A stretch of DNA of 64,000 nt from Desulfuromonadales bacterium. GTDB taxonomy: Bacteria; Desulfobacterota; Desulfuromonadia; Geobacterales; Pseudopelobacteraceae. The translations under genes and the position numbers were made by a program. The stretch spans positions 124,001 to 188,000 of the forward strand of contig DUZS01000001.1 in NCBI GenBank assembly GCA_013349405.1, in the 5' to 3' direction. The notes under the pieces were generated by a model. That model ran no database searches. It was not told the origin of the DNA and worked only from the letters and a program-made list of their open reading frames with translations. This document shows positions 9,590 to 17,408 of the stretch, in pieces (the first letter of the stretch is position 1; each line of letters begins with the position of its first letter).

Positions 9590-11047
9590 ATGGACATGAT
9601 TTTAATTCCAGCCGTCAACATGACGCCGATACTACCGGAGATATTTCTCTCCGTGCTGGCCATGGCTCTTCTGCTGATTAATGTATTTAATCCCGGCGGA
9701 CAGAAGTCGTACCTTGCATACGTCAGTTTCATCGGTATTGTCGCGACAGCGATACTGGTAGGAGCGGGATGGGGCAGTCACATAGAGAGCTTTAGCGGAT
9801 CAGTGGTTCTCGACAATTTTGCGACGTTCTTCAAAATGATCTTTCTGGTTGCTGCCGGACTGGCTGTCCTGATCTCTGACAGCTATATGGAGCGGGAAGG
9901 GTGTAATCATGGCGAATTGTATCCACTGATTCTCTTTACGGTTGTCGGCATGATGCTGATGGCGTCGGGCACGGACCTCATGACGATTTTCCTTGGTCTT
10001 GAAGTCATGTCTATTGCTCTGTATGTTCTTGCCGGATTTAACCGGGCGAACAAGAAGTCCAACGAAGCCGGACTTAAATATTTCCTGCTCGGGTCTTTCT
10101 CAACCGGTTTCATGCTCTATGGCATGGCGCTCATATATGGTGCCACCGGTACGACCCGTCTCTATAAGATTGCAGCTATTGTCGGCCAGATGACGCTTCC
10201 TTCGGCAAATATCCTCCTGGTTGCCGGTATGCTGTTGATGATGACCGGCTTTGCCTTTAAAGTTGCCGCCGCACCGTTCCATATGTGGACACCCGACGTC
10301 TACGAGGGCGCTCCGACGCCAATGACCGCTTTTATGTCTGCTGGTCCAAAGGCGGCAGGATTTGCCGCGCTGCTCCGTATATTCCTCGTTGCTCTTCCGA
10401 CGCTGCAGGTTGAGTGGAGTCAGGTGCTCTGGGTATTGGCTGCTTTAACAATGACGGTCGGCAATATTACCGCGCTGCGCCAGGATAACATCAAGCGCGT
10501 TCTTGCGTATTCCTCCATCGCTCACGCAGGGTACGCACTGGTCGGTTTTACCGCCGGAAACGGTACCGGTACTGCCGGTATCCTGTTCTATATGCTCTCT
10601 TATGCATTTATGAACATTGGTGCCTTTGCAATTGTTATTCTCGTCTCTAAGAAGGGTGAAACAAACGGTAATGTTTCTGACTTTGCCGGTCTCGGCTTTA
10701 AACGCCCGATTCTTGCACTGGCTATGACGTTATTTCTCTTTTCGCTTGCAGGAGTTCCTCCGGCAGCCGGATTTATCGGAAAGTTTTATCTGTTCTCCGG
10801 CGCAATCCAGAAAGGGTATATCTGGTTGGCAGTTATCGGTGTTCTTAACAGCGCCGCATCGGTTTATTACTACCTGCGCATCATGGTGTACATGTATTTC
10901 AAAGAATCCACCGAGGATTTCGCGTGGGTACAGCTTACTGCACCGGTTGCCCTCGCACTGATCATTGCCGCTGCCGGAACACTGATCCCCGGTATTGTTC
11001 CTTCGATTATTCTTCAGTATGCCCAGATGGCAGTCAAGCTTATGTAA
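9590..11047 (+). CDS. nuoN: NADH-quinone oxidoreductase subunit N
   Basis: A 485-residue antiporter-like subunit and the last gene of the complex I operon. Motifs are GLEVMSIALYVLAGFNR (about 141-157) and APFHMWTPDVYEGAPTPMTA (about 227-246), with the proton-channel lysines and glutamates of the family. A GGAGGATATTTTAG ribosome-binding site precedes ATG 9590. A GC-rich hairpin follows 33 bp after the stop. Confidence 0.97.
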   Translation: MDMILIPAVNMTPILPEIFLSVLAMALLLINVFNPGGQKSYLAYVSFIGIVATAILVGAGWGSHIESFSGSVVLDNFATFFKMIFLVAAGLAVLISDSYMEREGCNHGELYPLILFTVVGMMLMASGTDLMTIFLGLEVMSIALYVLAGFNRANKKSNEAGLKYFLLGSFSTGFMLYGMALIYGATGTTRLYKIAAIVGQMTLPSANILLVAGMLLMMTGFAFKVAAAPFHMWTPDVYEGAPTPMTAFMSAGPKAAGFAALLRIFLVALPTLQVEWSQVLWVLAALTMTVGNITALRQDNIKRVLAYSSIAHAGYALVGFTAGNGTGTAGILFYMLSYAFMNIGAFAIVILVSKKGETNGNVSDFAGLGFKRPILALAMTLFLFSLAGVPPAAGFIGKFYLFSGAIQKGYIWLAVIGVLNSAASVYYYLRIMVYMYFKESTEDFAWVQLTAPVALALIIAAAGTLIPGIVPSIILQYAQMAVKLM

Positions 11048-11079
11048 CTTGTCTGAATATCAGGTGGCTATGGTTACAC

Positions 11080-11117
11080 AGAGGGCGGACTCAACCAGAG
11101 GCCGCCCTCTGTTGTTT
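11080..11117 (+). terminator. Rho-independent-type hairpin after nuoN
   Basis: A perfect 9-bp stem (AGAGGGCGG at 11080-11088 with CCGCCCTCT at 11102-11110) closes a 13-nt loop and is followed by the short T-rich GTTGTTT. It separates nuoN from prmC. The weak T-tract suggests partial read-through into prmC-hpt. Confidence 0.65.
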
Positions 11118-11142
11118 GGATGGAATTTAAAGTGGGGTAAAG

Positions 11143-12006
11143 ATGGTGGAGCACGAAGTCTGGACGACCCTGAAAGTCCTTGCCTGGACAAAAGAGTTTC
11201 TTCTCTCCAAGGGAGTTGCCAACGCACGCCTTGAAGCGGAATGGCTCCTCTGTGCGGTTACGGGGCTTGATCGTGTCGGTCTGTACCTGCAGTACGATAA
11301 GCCGTTGAATGAGAGTGAACTTGCTGACTACCGGGAAAAAGTGGCCCGGAGAGCCAAACGGGAGCCGCTCCAACATATCCTTGGCAGTCAGGAATTCTGC
11401 GGCCTTGAATTTGAAGTCAACGCTGATGTTCTCGTGCCCCGTTATGACACTGAAGTGCTGGTATCAGCGGCATTCGCCCGTCATCCGAATGCCGCTGCTA
11501 TTCTGGATATCGGCACCGGAAGCGGCTGTGTTGCGGTTTCTTTGCAGAAACTGTTTACAAATGCGGCGGTAACCGCTACTGATATCTCTGAAGCGGCACT
11601 GATCGTCGCCCGGCGCAATGCCGAAAAGCATGGAACAACTATTGAATTTCTGGCCGGCTCACTGTTTGCGCCGGTTTCGGGTCGTCATTTCGATCTGATT
11701 GTATCAAACCCGCCGTATATCCCTTCGGCAGACATCGAAACACTTGATCAGGAAGTACGCGACTACGATCCACGCTCTGCTCTCGATGGCGGCAAAGATG
11801 GTCTTGACGTATACCGACACCTTATACCTTCTGCCGTTACCCATTTACACCCTGGCGGATGGCTGCTTGTTGAGATTGGGGCAGGGCAGGCAGATGATGT
11901 TGTGCAGATGTTTCAAAAAACCGGCTGCTTGAGTGAACCGCACGTTTTCCCGGACCCCGCCGGTATCAACCGCGTCGTCGGAGCAGAGATAAAGGAGAAA
12001 GTATGA
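11143..12006 (+). CDS. prmC: Peptide chain release factor N5-glutamine methyltransferase
   Basis: A 287-residue SAM-dependent methyltransferase that methylates the Gln of the GGQ motif in release factors RF1 and RF2. The SAM site ILDIGTGSGCVAVSL (about 123-137) and the catalytic NPPY tetrapeptide (SNPPYIPSADI, about 188) are intact, with the PrmC-type N-terminal helical domain (PLQHILGSQEF). In many bacteria prmC follows prfA; here prfA lies about 36 kb away at 48172. The stop overlaps the hpt start (ATGA at 12003), indicating translational coupling. Confidence 0.95.
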   Translation: MVEHEVWTTLKVLAWTKEFLLSKGVANARLEAEWLLCAVTGLDRVGLYLQYDKPLNESELADYREKVARRAKREPLQHILGSQEFCGLEFEVNADVLVPRYDTEVLVSAAFARHPNAAAILDIGTGSGCVAVSLQKLFTNAAVTATDISEAALIVARRNAEKHGTTIEFLAGSLFAPVSGRHFDLIVSNPPYIPSADIETLDQEVRDYDPRSALDGGKDGLDVYRHLIPSAVTHLHPGGWLLVEIGAGQADDVVQMFQKTGCLSEPHVFPDPAGINRVVGAEIKEKV

Positions 12007-12554
12007 ACAGAGATGAAGCGAAAACTGTCCTGGCGGAAGCCGACCTGCTGGTTACACACAGCGAAGTGGAAGCTGCAATTACCCGAATGGCCGTGGAAAT
12101 TACCGGAGAGCTCAAAGATGCGGATCCTATTTTACTCTGTGTGATGAACGGGGGGCTGATCTTCACCGGCCAACTCCTGACTAAACTGGTTTTTCCACTG
12201 GAGGTCGATTATGTCCACGCCACACGTTACGGGCATGAGACGAATGGTACCAACCTCCACTGGACAGTTAAGCCGCAGTTTGACATGAAAGGGCGTACCG
12301 TGCTCCTGCTGGATGACATTCTTGATGAAGGTGTTACTCTTGCGGCAATTGCCGCCTACTGCCGTCAGCAGGGAGCCGCTGCGGTATTTATGGCGGTACT
12401 GGTAGAGAAGCTGCACCTGCGTAAAGTAACTCCGGGGATGCGGGCCGATTTTACCGGTATTGAAGTCGGTGACCGCTTTCTCTTTGGCTATGGTTTGGAT
12501 TACAAGGGGTATTGGCGCAACGCACCCGGAATTTACGCGGTTAAAGGATTATAG
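12003..12554 (+). CDS. hpt: Hypoxanthine-guanine phosphoribosyltransferase
   Basis: A 183-residue type I phosphoribosyltransferase that salvages hypoxanthine or guanine with PRPP to IMP or GMP. The PRPP-binding loop VLLLDDILDEGVTL (about 100-113) and the N-terminal CVMNGGLIF region are characteristic. The C-terminal GYGLDYKGYWRNAPGIYAV matches the HGPRT flap and base-binding region. It shares its ATGA start with the prmC stop. No clear terminator follows; the next structure is the palindromic element at 12635. Confidence 0.93.
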   Translation: MNRDEAKTVLAEADLLVTHSEVEAAITRMAVEITGELKDADPILLCVMNGGLIFTGQLLTKLVFPLEVDYVHATRYGHETNGTNLHWTVKPQFDMKGRTVLLLDDILDEGVTLAAIAAYCRQQGAAAVFMAVLVEKLHLRKVTPGMRADFTGIEVGDRFLFGYGLDYKGYWRNAPGIYAVKGL

Positions 12555-12634
12555 TTCTGCAGGTTTTTTTTCGTCAAATCCGAAACAGGTACTGATATTC
12601 TACATGTGAGTGCCTACTGTTGAGGGCTTATACC

Positions 12635-12755
12635 AATTCCAAATCAAAGCTCCATCTTCGTTGGCTCGTCTTCGGCTCCTCAGCATACTGTTTGTATGCC
12701 TTCGTCGCCTCATTCCTTGCCGCCTTGATGGCATCCTTGATTTGAAATCGGAATT
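12635..12755. repeat. MITE-like palindromic element overlapping a cytochrome gene end
   Basis: About 121 bp bounded by imperfect inverted repeats: AATTCC-AAATCAAAG at the left and CTTGATTTGAAATC-GGAATT at the right, with CTCCATC/GATGGCAT continuing the arms. Inside is a perfect 6-bp hairpin (GCATAC at 12683-12688 with GTATGC at 12694-12699). It encodes no transposase. The minus-strand cytochrome gene runs into its right arm and stops at 12710, so its last residues are encoded by the element. It looks like a small non-autonomous element or REP/BIME-type repeat; only one copy is in this window. Confidence 0.6.
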
Positions 12756-13531
12756 ACGAGCAGGGTCGTCTCCAACTCTTTCATCTCCTTCTCTGTCAGC
12801 ACGACGGGCTGCATTCGTGCCCACACCCTTATTTCACGCGGGTTTTTCAGCCAGAGGTCGAGATTCCGTACGGTCCATACCTCACCATTTTTGTACGTCT
12901 TCGGGTAAAAGGGAGAAAACAGCCCGGACAGATTGGGGCCGCTATCACCCGTTCCCAGAGCGCCAAGGCGTTCGGAGAGTATCCGGTGGCAACTGCCGCA
13001 CTTCTTGGAGAAAACGTCCTCACTCTTATTGCCGGAGTTGTTGAAATGAACCTTTGCCGGAGCCGCTTTACCCATTTCATGCCCCTGTGAACCTGCCAGT
13101 ATTATATTTACCAGCATGGCTATCCGCTCATCATCCAGCCCGAATTTCGGCATAGTCGCCACCGGCTGTCGGATAGCAAGGACAAGCTCCCCAACACTCT
13201 TGCGCACAGCTGCGTCATCAAGGTTTGCCGCAAGACCGTTCCCGCGGCCGGCACTGATATGACAGCGGCGGCAGGCGAGTTCCTCCATGAGATGCTCTCC
13301 GTCTCTTTTCAGCACCTCATCACCAAGGGTAAACCGGACATATTTGCCCGCCCGCAAGCCGCTATGGGCTATGTTCTTGCGTTCCGATAACGGATTGCCG
13401 CGATGGCAGTCACTGCATCCGGCACGCTCGGCGTAATGGGACGAGTGGCACGTCAGGCAGAGCTGCTGCTGTCCACCCCAGGCCGGTAGCGCAGCCAGGA
13501 ATATGGCACAGGCTATCAGCCGAGAGACCAA
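12710..13531 (-). CDS. Tetra-haem c-type cytochrome of a bc-type complex
   Basis: A 273-residue exported protein with signal peptide (LIACAIFLAALPAWG) and four CxxCH motifs: CLTCH, CSDCH, CRRCH and CGSCH. A methionine in MPKFGL may be an axial ligand of a mono-haem cytochrome-c-like fold. The start is TTG 13531, just after AGGGGGAT and overlapping the end of the upstream cytochrome b subunit by 16 bp; no later in-frame start keeps the signal peptide. The C-terminal VIPISNQGCHQGGKE is encoded by the palindromic repeat and probably replaced or extended the original tail. With the two b-type subunits it likely carries electrons between quinol and periplasmic carriers. Confidence 0.85.
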   Translation of the reverse strand: MVSRLIACAIFLAALPAWGGQQQLCLTCHSSHYAERAGCSDCHRGNPLSERKNIAHSGLRAGKYVRFTLGDEVLKRDGEHLMEELACRRCHISAGRGNGLAANLDDAAVRKSVGELVLAIRQPVATMPKFGLDDERIAMLVNIILAGSQGHEMGKAAPAKVHFNNSGNKSEDVFSKKCGSCHRILSERLGALGTGDSGPNLSGLFSPFYPKTYKNGEVWTVRNLDLWLKNPREIRVWARMQPVVLTEKEMKELETTLLVIPISNQGCHQGGKE

Positions 13532-13923
13532 TTTATCCCCCTGAAAAACAGCGCCACGATGGTGAGGGCAACGATTGAAGTAACCACTATGACTGTGACA
13601 GTTGAAATGCTCTTCAGTTCATATGGAAACCAGCTGGCCCGGTGAATACGGGTACCGACGGGGAGCCAGGGGAGCAGCAGAAACAAGCCTGCCAGCAGTA
13701 TGACCGGATAGATCATCAGGCGCGACCAGCTGACCAGTTCCTGAATCCAGAGCAGGAACCAGGCAGATTTAGCCGGATTGGGAGTGACGGCAGGGTTCGC
13801 CTGCTCCTGAAGCGGTGCCGGTATCAGTGCCGTAAGCAGCAGCAGTGAAGCGGCACAGGCATACATCGAACGGCTGATAAGCCTGAAAAAGAGCGGGGAG
13901 CTTTTAACAAATCCGTTTTTCAT
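13516..13923 (-). CDS. Cytochrome b C-terminal (subunit IV-like) protein
   Basis: A 135-residue membrane protein with three hydrophobic segments (about 18-36, 65-85 and 105-126). The sequence PAPLQEQANPAVTPNPAK followed by SAWFLLWIQELV is the hallmark of the cytochrome b C-terminal half/subunit IV (Qo-site side) in split bc complexes. The exact PEWY tetrad is not present. Its ATG overlaps the stop of the upstream b6-like gene (ATGA at 13923-13920), and it overlaps the downstream cytochrome c gene, so the three form one operon. Confidence 0.82.
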   Translation of the reverse strand: MKNGFVKSSPLFFRLISRSMYACAASLLLLTALIPAPLQEQANPAVTPNPAKSAWFLLWIQELVSWSRLMIYPVILLAGLFLLLPWLPVGTRIHRASWFPYELKSISTVTVIVVTSIVALTIVALFFRGINWSLG

Positions 13924-14540
13924 AGATACGGCAGCACCCCCTTGTTTTTTCTGACCCGGTAGAAATGGAGAAAGGACAGTGACAGCAGCGACAACGGAAT
14001 GATGGTGATATGCAGAGCGTAAAAGCGCAGCAGCGACAGTGACTGCCCGACGCCATCCGGCACCAGCAGGGAACGAATCAGGCTACCGAACGGCAGCGTG
14101 GTCAAAAGCTCCATACCGGTCTGAGTCGCCCAGAAGGCCAATTGGTCTAACGGGAGCAGATATCCCGTGTACGCCTCAAACAGCGCCAGAAATAACAGCA
14201 GGCAGCCGATCACCCAGTTCAGCTGCCGGGGTTTTTGATATGCCCCGGTCAGCACCACCCGCAGGGTATGCAGCAGTATCAGGACGAGCAGGGTATGGGA
14301 TGTCAGGCGGTGCAGGCTGCGCAGGTATTTTCCGCCCCGGACGGAAGCTTCAAGAAACAGGACTGAGTTGAACGCCCGTTCCGGCGTCGGTTGATAGTAC
14401 ACCAGCAGCAGCATGCCGCTGACCAGCATGATCAAAAATGCCGTGAAGGCGAGTCCGCCGAGGCAGAAGGTATAGCTGAAGCGCAGGTTTCGCTCCAGCA
14501 CGACGCGAGGAAAGAGATGTCTGAGGAAATCAGTGATCAT
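13920..14540 (-). CDS. Cytochrome b6-like di-haem subunit
   Basis: A 206-residue four-helix membrane protein equal to the N-terminal half of cytochrome b. The bis-histidine haem ligands are visible in helix B (RSLHRLTSHTLLVLILLH) and helix D (YALHITIIP...FLHFYRVR), and the GYLLPLDQLAFWA segment is typical of the Qo region. It is the first gene of a three-gene minus-strand operon (b6-like, subunit IV-like, tetra-haem c). No Rieske iron-sulfur gene lies beside it, which resembles the Cbc-type complexes of Geobacter rather than a canonical bc1. Confidence 0.87.
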   Translation of the reverse strand: MITDFLRHLFPRVVLERNLRFSYTFCLGGLAFTAFLIMLVSGMLLLVYYQPTPERAFNSVLFLEASVRGGKYLRSLHRLTSHTLLVLILLHTLRVVLTGAYQKPRQLNWVIGCLLLFLALFEAYTGYLLPLDQLAFWATQTGMELLTTLPFGSLIRSLLVPDGVGQSLSLLRFYALHITIIPLSLLSLSFLHFYRVRKNKGVLPYL

Positions 14541-14712
14541 GGTTTCAGCCTTTTACAGCAGGTGAGCGGACGTTTTTCTCTGCCATGTTTATCGGACTTC
14601 TGACGAGCCGGTAAATCCTGCCGGCAATGCGATTAGTCACCCGCAGATTGAGCAGAGTAAACTGATTGGTCTTGTCAGTGGATCAATACCGCCAGGTTGA
14701 TGGCTGATACTG

Positions 14713-15495
14713 CTATTTCGGCGCCGGATTGTTTGCGTTGGGGTTGTAACCGGGCGGTAGAACTAATCTGATCGTCGGGTCCTTCTGGGCACGTCCCCGG
14801 AATGCCTTAACTTCGCCGTGGAGCTTGTCGATCATTCCCTTGATCGCCTCCTCAAAACTGTGTGTGCGTGCCTCGCGTGCGCGCTCTGTGAAGCCTACCA
14901 TCGTCGCGGTGCCCTTGGTATTCGCAATGCCGGTCGCTCGCATCAGCAGTCGCCTGCTCTTGATGTCAAGCACTGCGGTGTCAACGGCGGTGAGCACGTC
15001 ATACTGGTCACCACTGATGACGTATGCGCCGATGCCGGTCCAGTAAAGAAACGACCATCCAGTTGCACCTGAATGCTGCACCTGGTCAAAGGACACCAGG
15101 GCGATGACATCGAAATTGAGCAGTGCGGCAATCCGGTCAAGGTTAGCGAACCCGCCGCCCGGTTCAAGGTACATCGACGGAACAGCCTGTATATCACTTA
15201 TGAACGGATAGCGCGAGAAGGCATCCCGCACCTCGCCTGCCAATTTCAAACGGTCGCTCTCGGGAAGTCGGAATTTCGGGTCAGAGCTGTCAGGCACGAA
15301 CGCTACTCCGATCCGGAACGGCACGTTGATTACCGCCACCTGGTCAGGAATCGGAGGCGACTGTTCTGATCCGGGGAACAGGTAGGAGAGTACCGATGAC
15401 ACCTGCCGCTGTTTCGTGCCGACTTCCATGGACGCGCAACCGCCAATGGCGGTCACCATCAAAACGACAATCAGTAACTCAGCTATTTTGCACAT
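14713..15495 (-). CDS. Outer-membrane-type lipoprotein, rhombotarget-lipoprotein-like
   Basis: 260 residues from ATG 15495, chosen because AAGGAGG lies about 8 bp upstream and the protein then begins with a lipoprotein signal (MCKIAELLIVVLMV...AIGGC). The frame stays open upstream to 15687, but that extension has no signal features. Conserved segments such as PFRIGVAFVPD, DVIALVSFDQ and DVLTAVDTAVLDI resemble the family called rhombotarget lipoprotein; this is from memory and no rhombosortase gene is visible nearby. The function is unknown. Confidence 0.7.
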   Translation of the reverse strand: MCKIAELLIVVLMVTAIGGCASMEVGTKQRQVSSVLSYLFPGSEQSPPIPDQVAVINVPFRIGVAFVPDSSDPKFRLPESDRLKLAGEVRDAFSRYPFISDIQAVPSMYLEPGGGFANLDRIAALLNFDVIALVSFDQVQHSGATGWSFLYWTGIGAYVISGDQYDVLTAVDTAVLDIKSRRLLMRATGIANTKGTATMVGFTERAREARTHSFEEAIKGMIDKLHGEVKAFRGRAQKDPTIRLVLPPGYNPNANNPAPK

Positions 15496-15840
15496 GATTG
15501 AGGCCTCCTTGAGGTGAGACAGTTTAGAATCGGCTATAGCAGATGGTTGTGGTGAAAGTCGAAAGAAAATGGTACACCCGTCTTCAAGCAACTGCGTAAT
15601 CAGCAGATTTTGGAGAGTGTGGCAATGCCGTTTGTATAACGGAACCGGTTCGTTATTATTCACGATGAACATGTCATTCCCTGTCATATCAATGTTTTTT
15701 CGGAAGTAAGTTTAGGGCAACGGCTGCACTGATGTCAAAGCAAAACTGGCCTTATATGTAGTTATAAAACAGCCTTTAGCAATAGTGACAATGGCGTAAA
15801 CCAAGCGGTGTTACAGCACAAACCAGAGGAGGAAATCACA
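15496..15840. other. Intergenic region, no gene seen
   Basis: This 345-bp spacer separates the minus-strand lipoprotein gene from the plus-strand PNPOx-like gene, so it must hold two divergent promoters. I see only the AAGGAGG ribosome-binding site of the left gene and the GAGGAGG (15826-15832) of the right gene. No convincing promoter pair, repeat or RNA motif stands out. Confidence 0.5.
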
Positions 15841-16212
15841 ATGATTCCGGAAAAACTGCTGGAAATTATGCAACAGGATGGAGTGGTTGCAATTGCAACC
15901 TTGGGAGAGGATGGGCCGCATATGGTCAACACCTGGAACAGTTACCTGAGAACGACGGAAGATGGTCGTCTTTTGATTCCCGCCGGTTATATGCATCGTA
16001 CAGAGGCGAACATTGCATTTAACCCCGAAGTTTTAATAACCTTGGGGAGCAGTAAGATCAAGGGCTTGTATGGACCGGGCGCAGGCTTTCTGATCAAGGG
16101 GAAGGCGCAATTTGTAACCTCTGGCCCGGATTTCGATCTGCTCAAGTCAAAATTTGAGTGGTTGCGTGCCACTGTGGCCGTTACCGTGGACTCTGCCACC
16201 CAAACCTGGTAA
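15841..16212 (+). CDS. Pyridoxamine 5'-phosphate oxidase-fold protein
   Basis: A 123-residue protein from ATG 15841, which has GAGGAGG 8 bp upstream; an in-frame GTG at 15808 is less likely. The sequence VVAIATLGEDGPHMVNTWNSYL and LLIPAGYMHRTEANIAFNPEVLITLGS is the split-barrel FMN-binding fold of the PNPOx-like superfamily. Such small members bind FMN or F420-type cofactors and act as general oxidoreductases or flavin-binding proteins; the substrate is not predictable. It stands alone and converges on the next lipoprotein gene. Confidence 0.82.
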   Translation: MIPEKLLEIMQQDGVVAIATLGEDGPHMVNTWNSYLRTTEDGRLLIPAGYMHRTEANIAFNPEVLITLGSSKIKGLYGPGAGFLIKGKAQFVTSGPDFDLLKSKFEWLRATVAVTVDSATQTW

Positions 16213-16268
16213 TTATTGAATACCAAGGGGAAAACGGTACCTTCACTCGCCATAAACAATAAAGAGTT

Positions 16269-16296
16269 GATCTGGCTCTCAGTTCAGTGCCAGATC
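16269..16296. terminator. Hairpin between convergent genes
   Basis: An 8-bp perfect stem (GATCTGGC at 16269-16276 with GCCAGATC at 16289-16296) lies across the end of the minus-strand lipoprotein gene and near the end of the plus-strand PNPOx-like gene. There is no strong T-tract on either strand, so termination would be weak. Confidence 0.35.
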
Positions 16297-17025
16297 TGAG
16301 ACGATGTGGGCTGCAATCTGTTGACTGGCGCCGGTGAACAGGGTGTCGACAAAATCGCTGCTCTCATCCAGCCAGACACGCAGGCTGTTGAAAGAGCTGA
16401 CATATTCATACACCTTCTTCTCCGGCAGCTCAGCCTGCTGTGTACCGCGCTGCTGCACAGATACCGTTACCCTGACAGTGCAGCTGATCTGCTCATCACG
16501 GGTTGATCGCAGCAGCAGATTCTGCAGCTCAATGGTTACCACTGCTGCCGACGGGTCTGTGCCGAGCTTCCAGTACTTTTGCGCCCGGTCAGTGACATTT
16601 TTCTGCAGTTCGGCTGGCAAAGAGTGAGACTGCTGTACACGCATCAGCCGGTCGCGCAGCTGAGCTGCCTTTTCATTTGAAAGCGCTCCCGTAACACCCA
16701 CCCCCGCACCCACTCCCGCACCTGCGATTGTCCCGGTAACGGCGCCGGCCGCAGCGAGCACCGGACTACAGAATACGGCGAACGGACCACACGACAGACC
16801 CCACACGGCACCGGCCACCGCACCGGCCGTCGCTCCGGTTCCGGCGCCCACCCTGGCATTGCTGCCGAGAGCTTCGTTACTGATATCAATGGCACCATCG
16901 GCGCGCGGGTTGCTTGCGAACACAAGCGCAACAGGCTCTCCCCGGCGTATTGGCGTTATCTGCGCCGTCGTGCAACCGGCAAGCAGATTAAGCGCCAGGA
17001 TGGCACCGATAGTTTGTCTGTTCAT
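16279..17025 (-). CDS. Glycine-zipper lipoprotein of unknown function
   Basis: 248 residues from ATG 17025, preceded by AGGAGGATCGCT and followed by a clear lipoprotein signal (MNRQTIGAILALNLLAGC). Residues about 60-115 are a Gly/Ala-rich stretch (GAGTGATAGAVAGAVWG... and GAVTGTIAGAGVGAGVGV) of glycine-zipper type, which often makes helical hairpins in the envelope. The C-terminal half is a polar domain with a predicted beta-rich pattern and no family I recognise. The longer open frame to 17094 lacks support. Confidence 0.72.
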   Translation of the reverse strand: MNRQTIGAILALNLLAGCTTAQITPIRRGEPVALVFASNPRADGAIDISNEALGSNARVGAGTGATAGAVAGAVWGLSCGPFAVFCSPVLAAAGAVTGTIAGAGVGAGVGVTGALSNEKAAQLRDRLMRVQQSHSLPAELQKNVTDRAQKYWKLGTDPSAAVVTIELQNLLLRSTRDEQISCTVRVTVSVQQRGTQQAELPEKKVYEYVSSFNSLRVWLDESSDFVDTLFTGASQQIAAHIVSDLALN

Positions 17026-17408
17026 AGCGATCCTCCTCTCGAATCGTGCGGACCTCTGGAAAGGTGATATGTGCGAAAATACCATGGATCCCAAGCGGCC
17101 TCAAGGCGTATTGCAAACGCCCTGTTCGGGTGAGCCGATACAGCATAGTAGTGCAGATTATCCCGCAGGGTACTAGCATTGCGCCTCTGATAGGGGAACT
17201 CAGATTTTCTCTATTTCTCAGGCTGTTCATTTTATCCACGTAGTAGCAAATTCAGCATTTTTTGCTTCCAAAAACCGGGACTATTTTTTTTCTGGGGTTA
17301 TTGCAAAACATAAAATTGATGGTATAGAGAAAAAATCTACCTTGAAACAAGTCATATTCATACCATCAACAGTGTCTTAATTGTTGAACCCACCAAGGAG
17401 GTGTATTT
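17026..17408. other. Intergenic region with a widely spaced inverted repeat
   Basis: A 383-bp spacer between divergent genes. The only clear structure is the 10-bp inverted repeat at 17316-17325 and 17360-17369 described separately. AAGGAGG at 17395-17401 serves the downstream gene. No riboswitch motif was recognised. Confidence 0.5.
17316..17369 (+). promoter_or_regulatory. Spaced inverted repeat upstream of the large secreted protein
   Basis: TTGATGGTAT (17316-17325) is the exact reverse complement of ATACCATCAA (17360-17369), with 34 bp between. The pair lies 40-93 bp before ATG 17409. It could be a two-site operator or form a stem in the 5' leader; a role in regulation is inferred only from position. 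Confidence 0.4.

Noticed and set aside
12610-13044. 144-residue plus-strand open frame after hpt
   Set aside because: It crosses the palindromic element and runs antisense to the cytochrome gene, with no family features.
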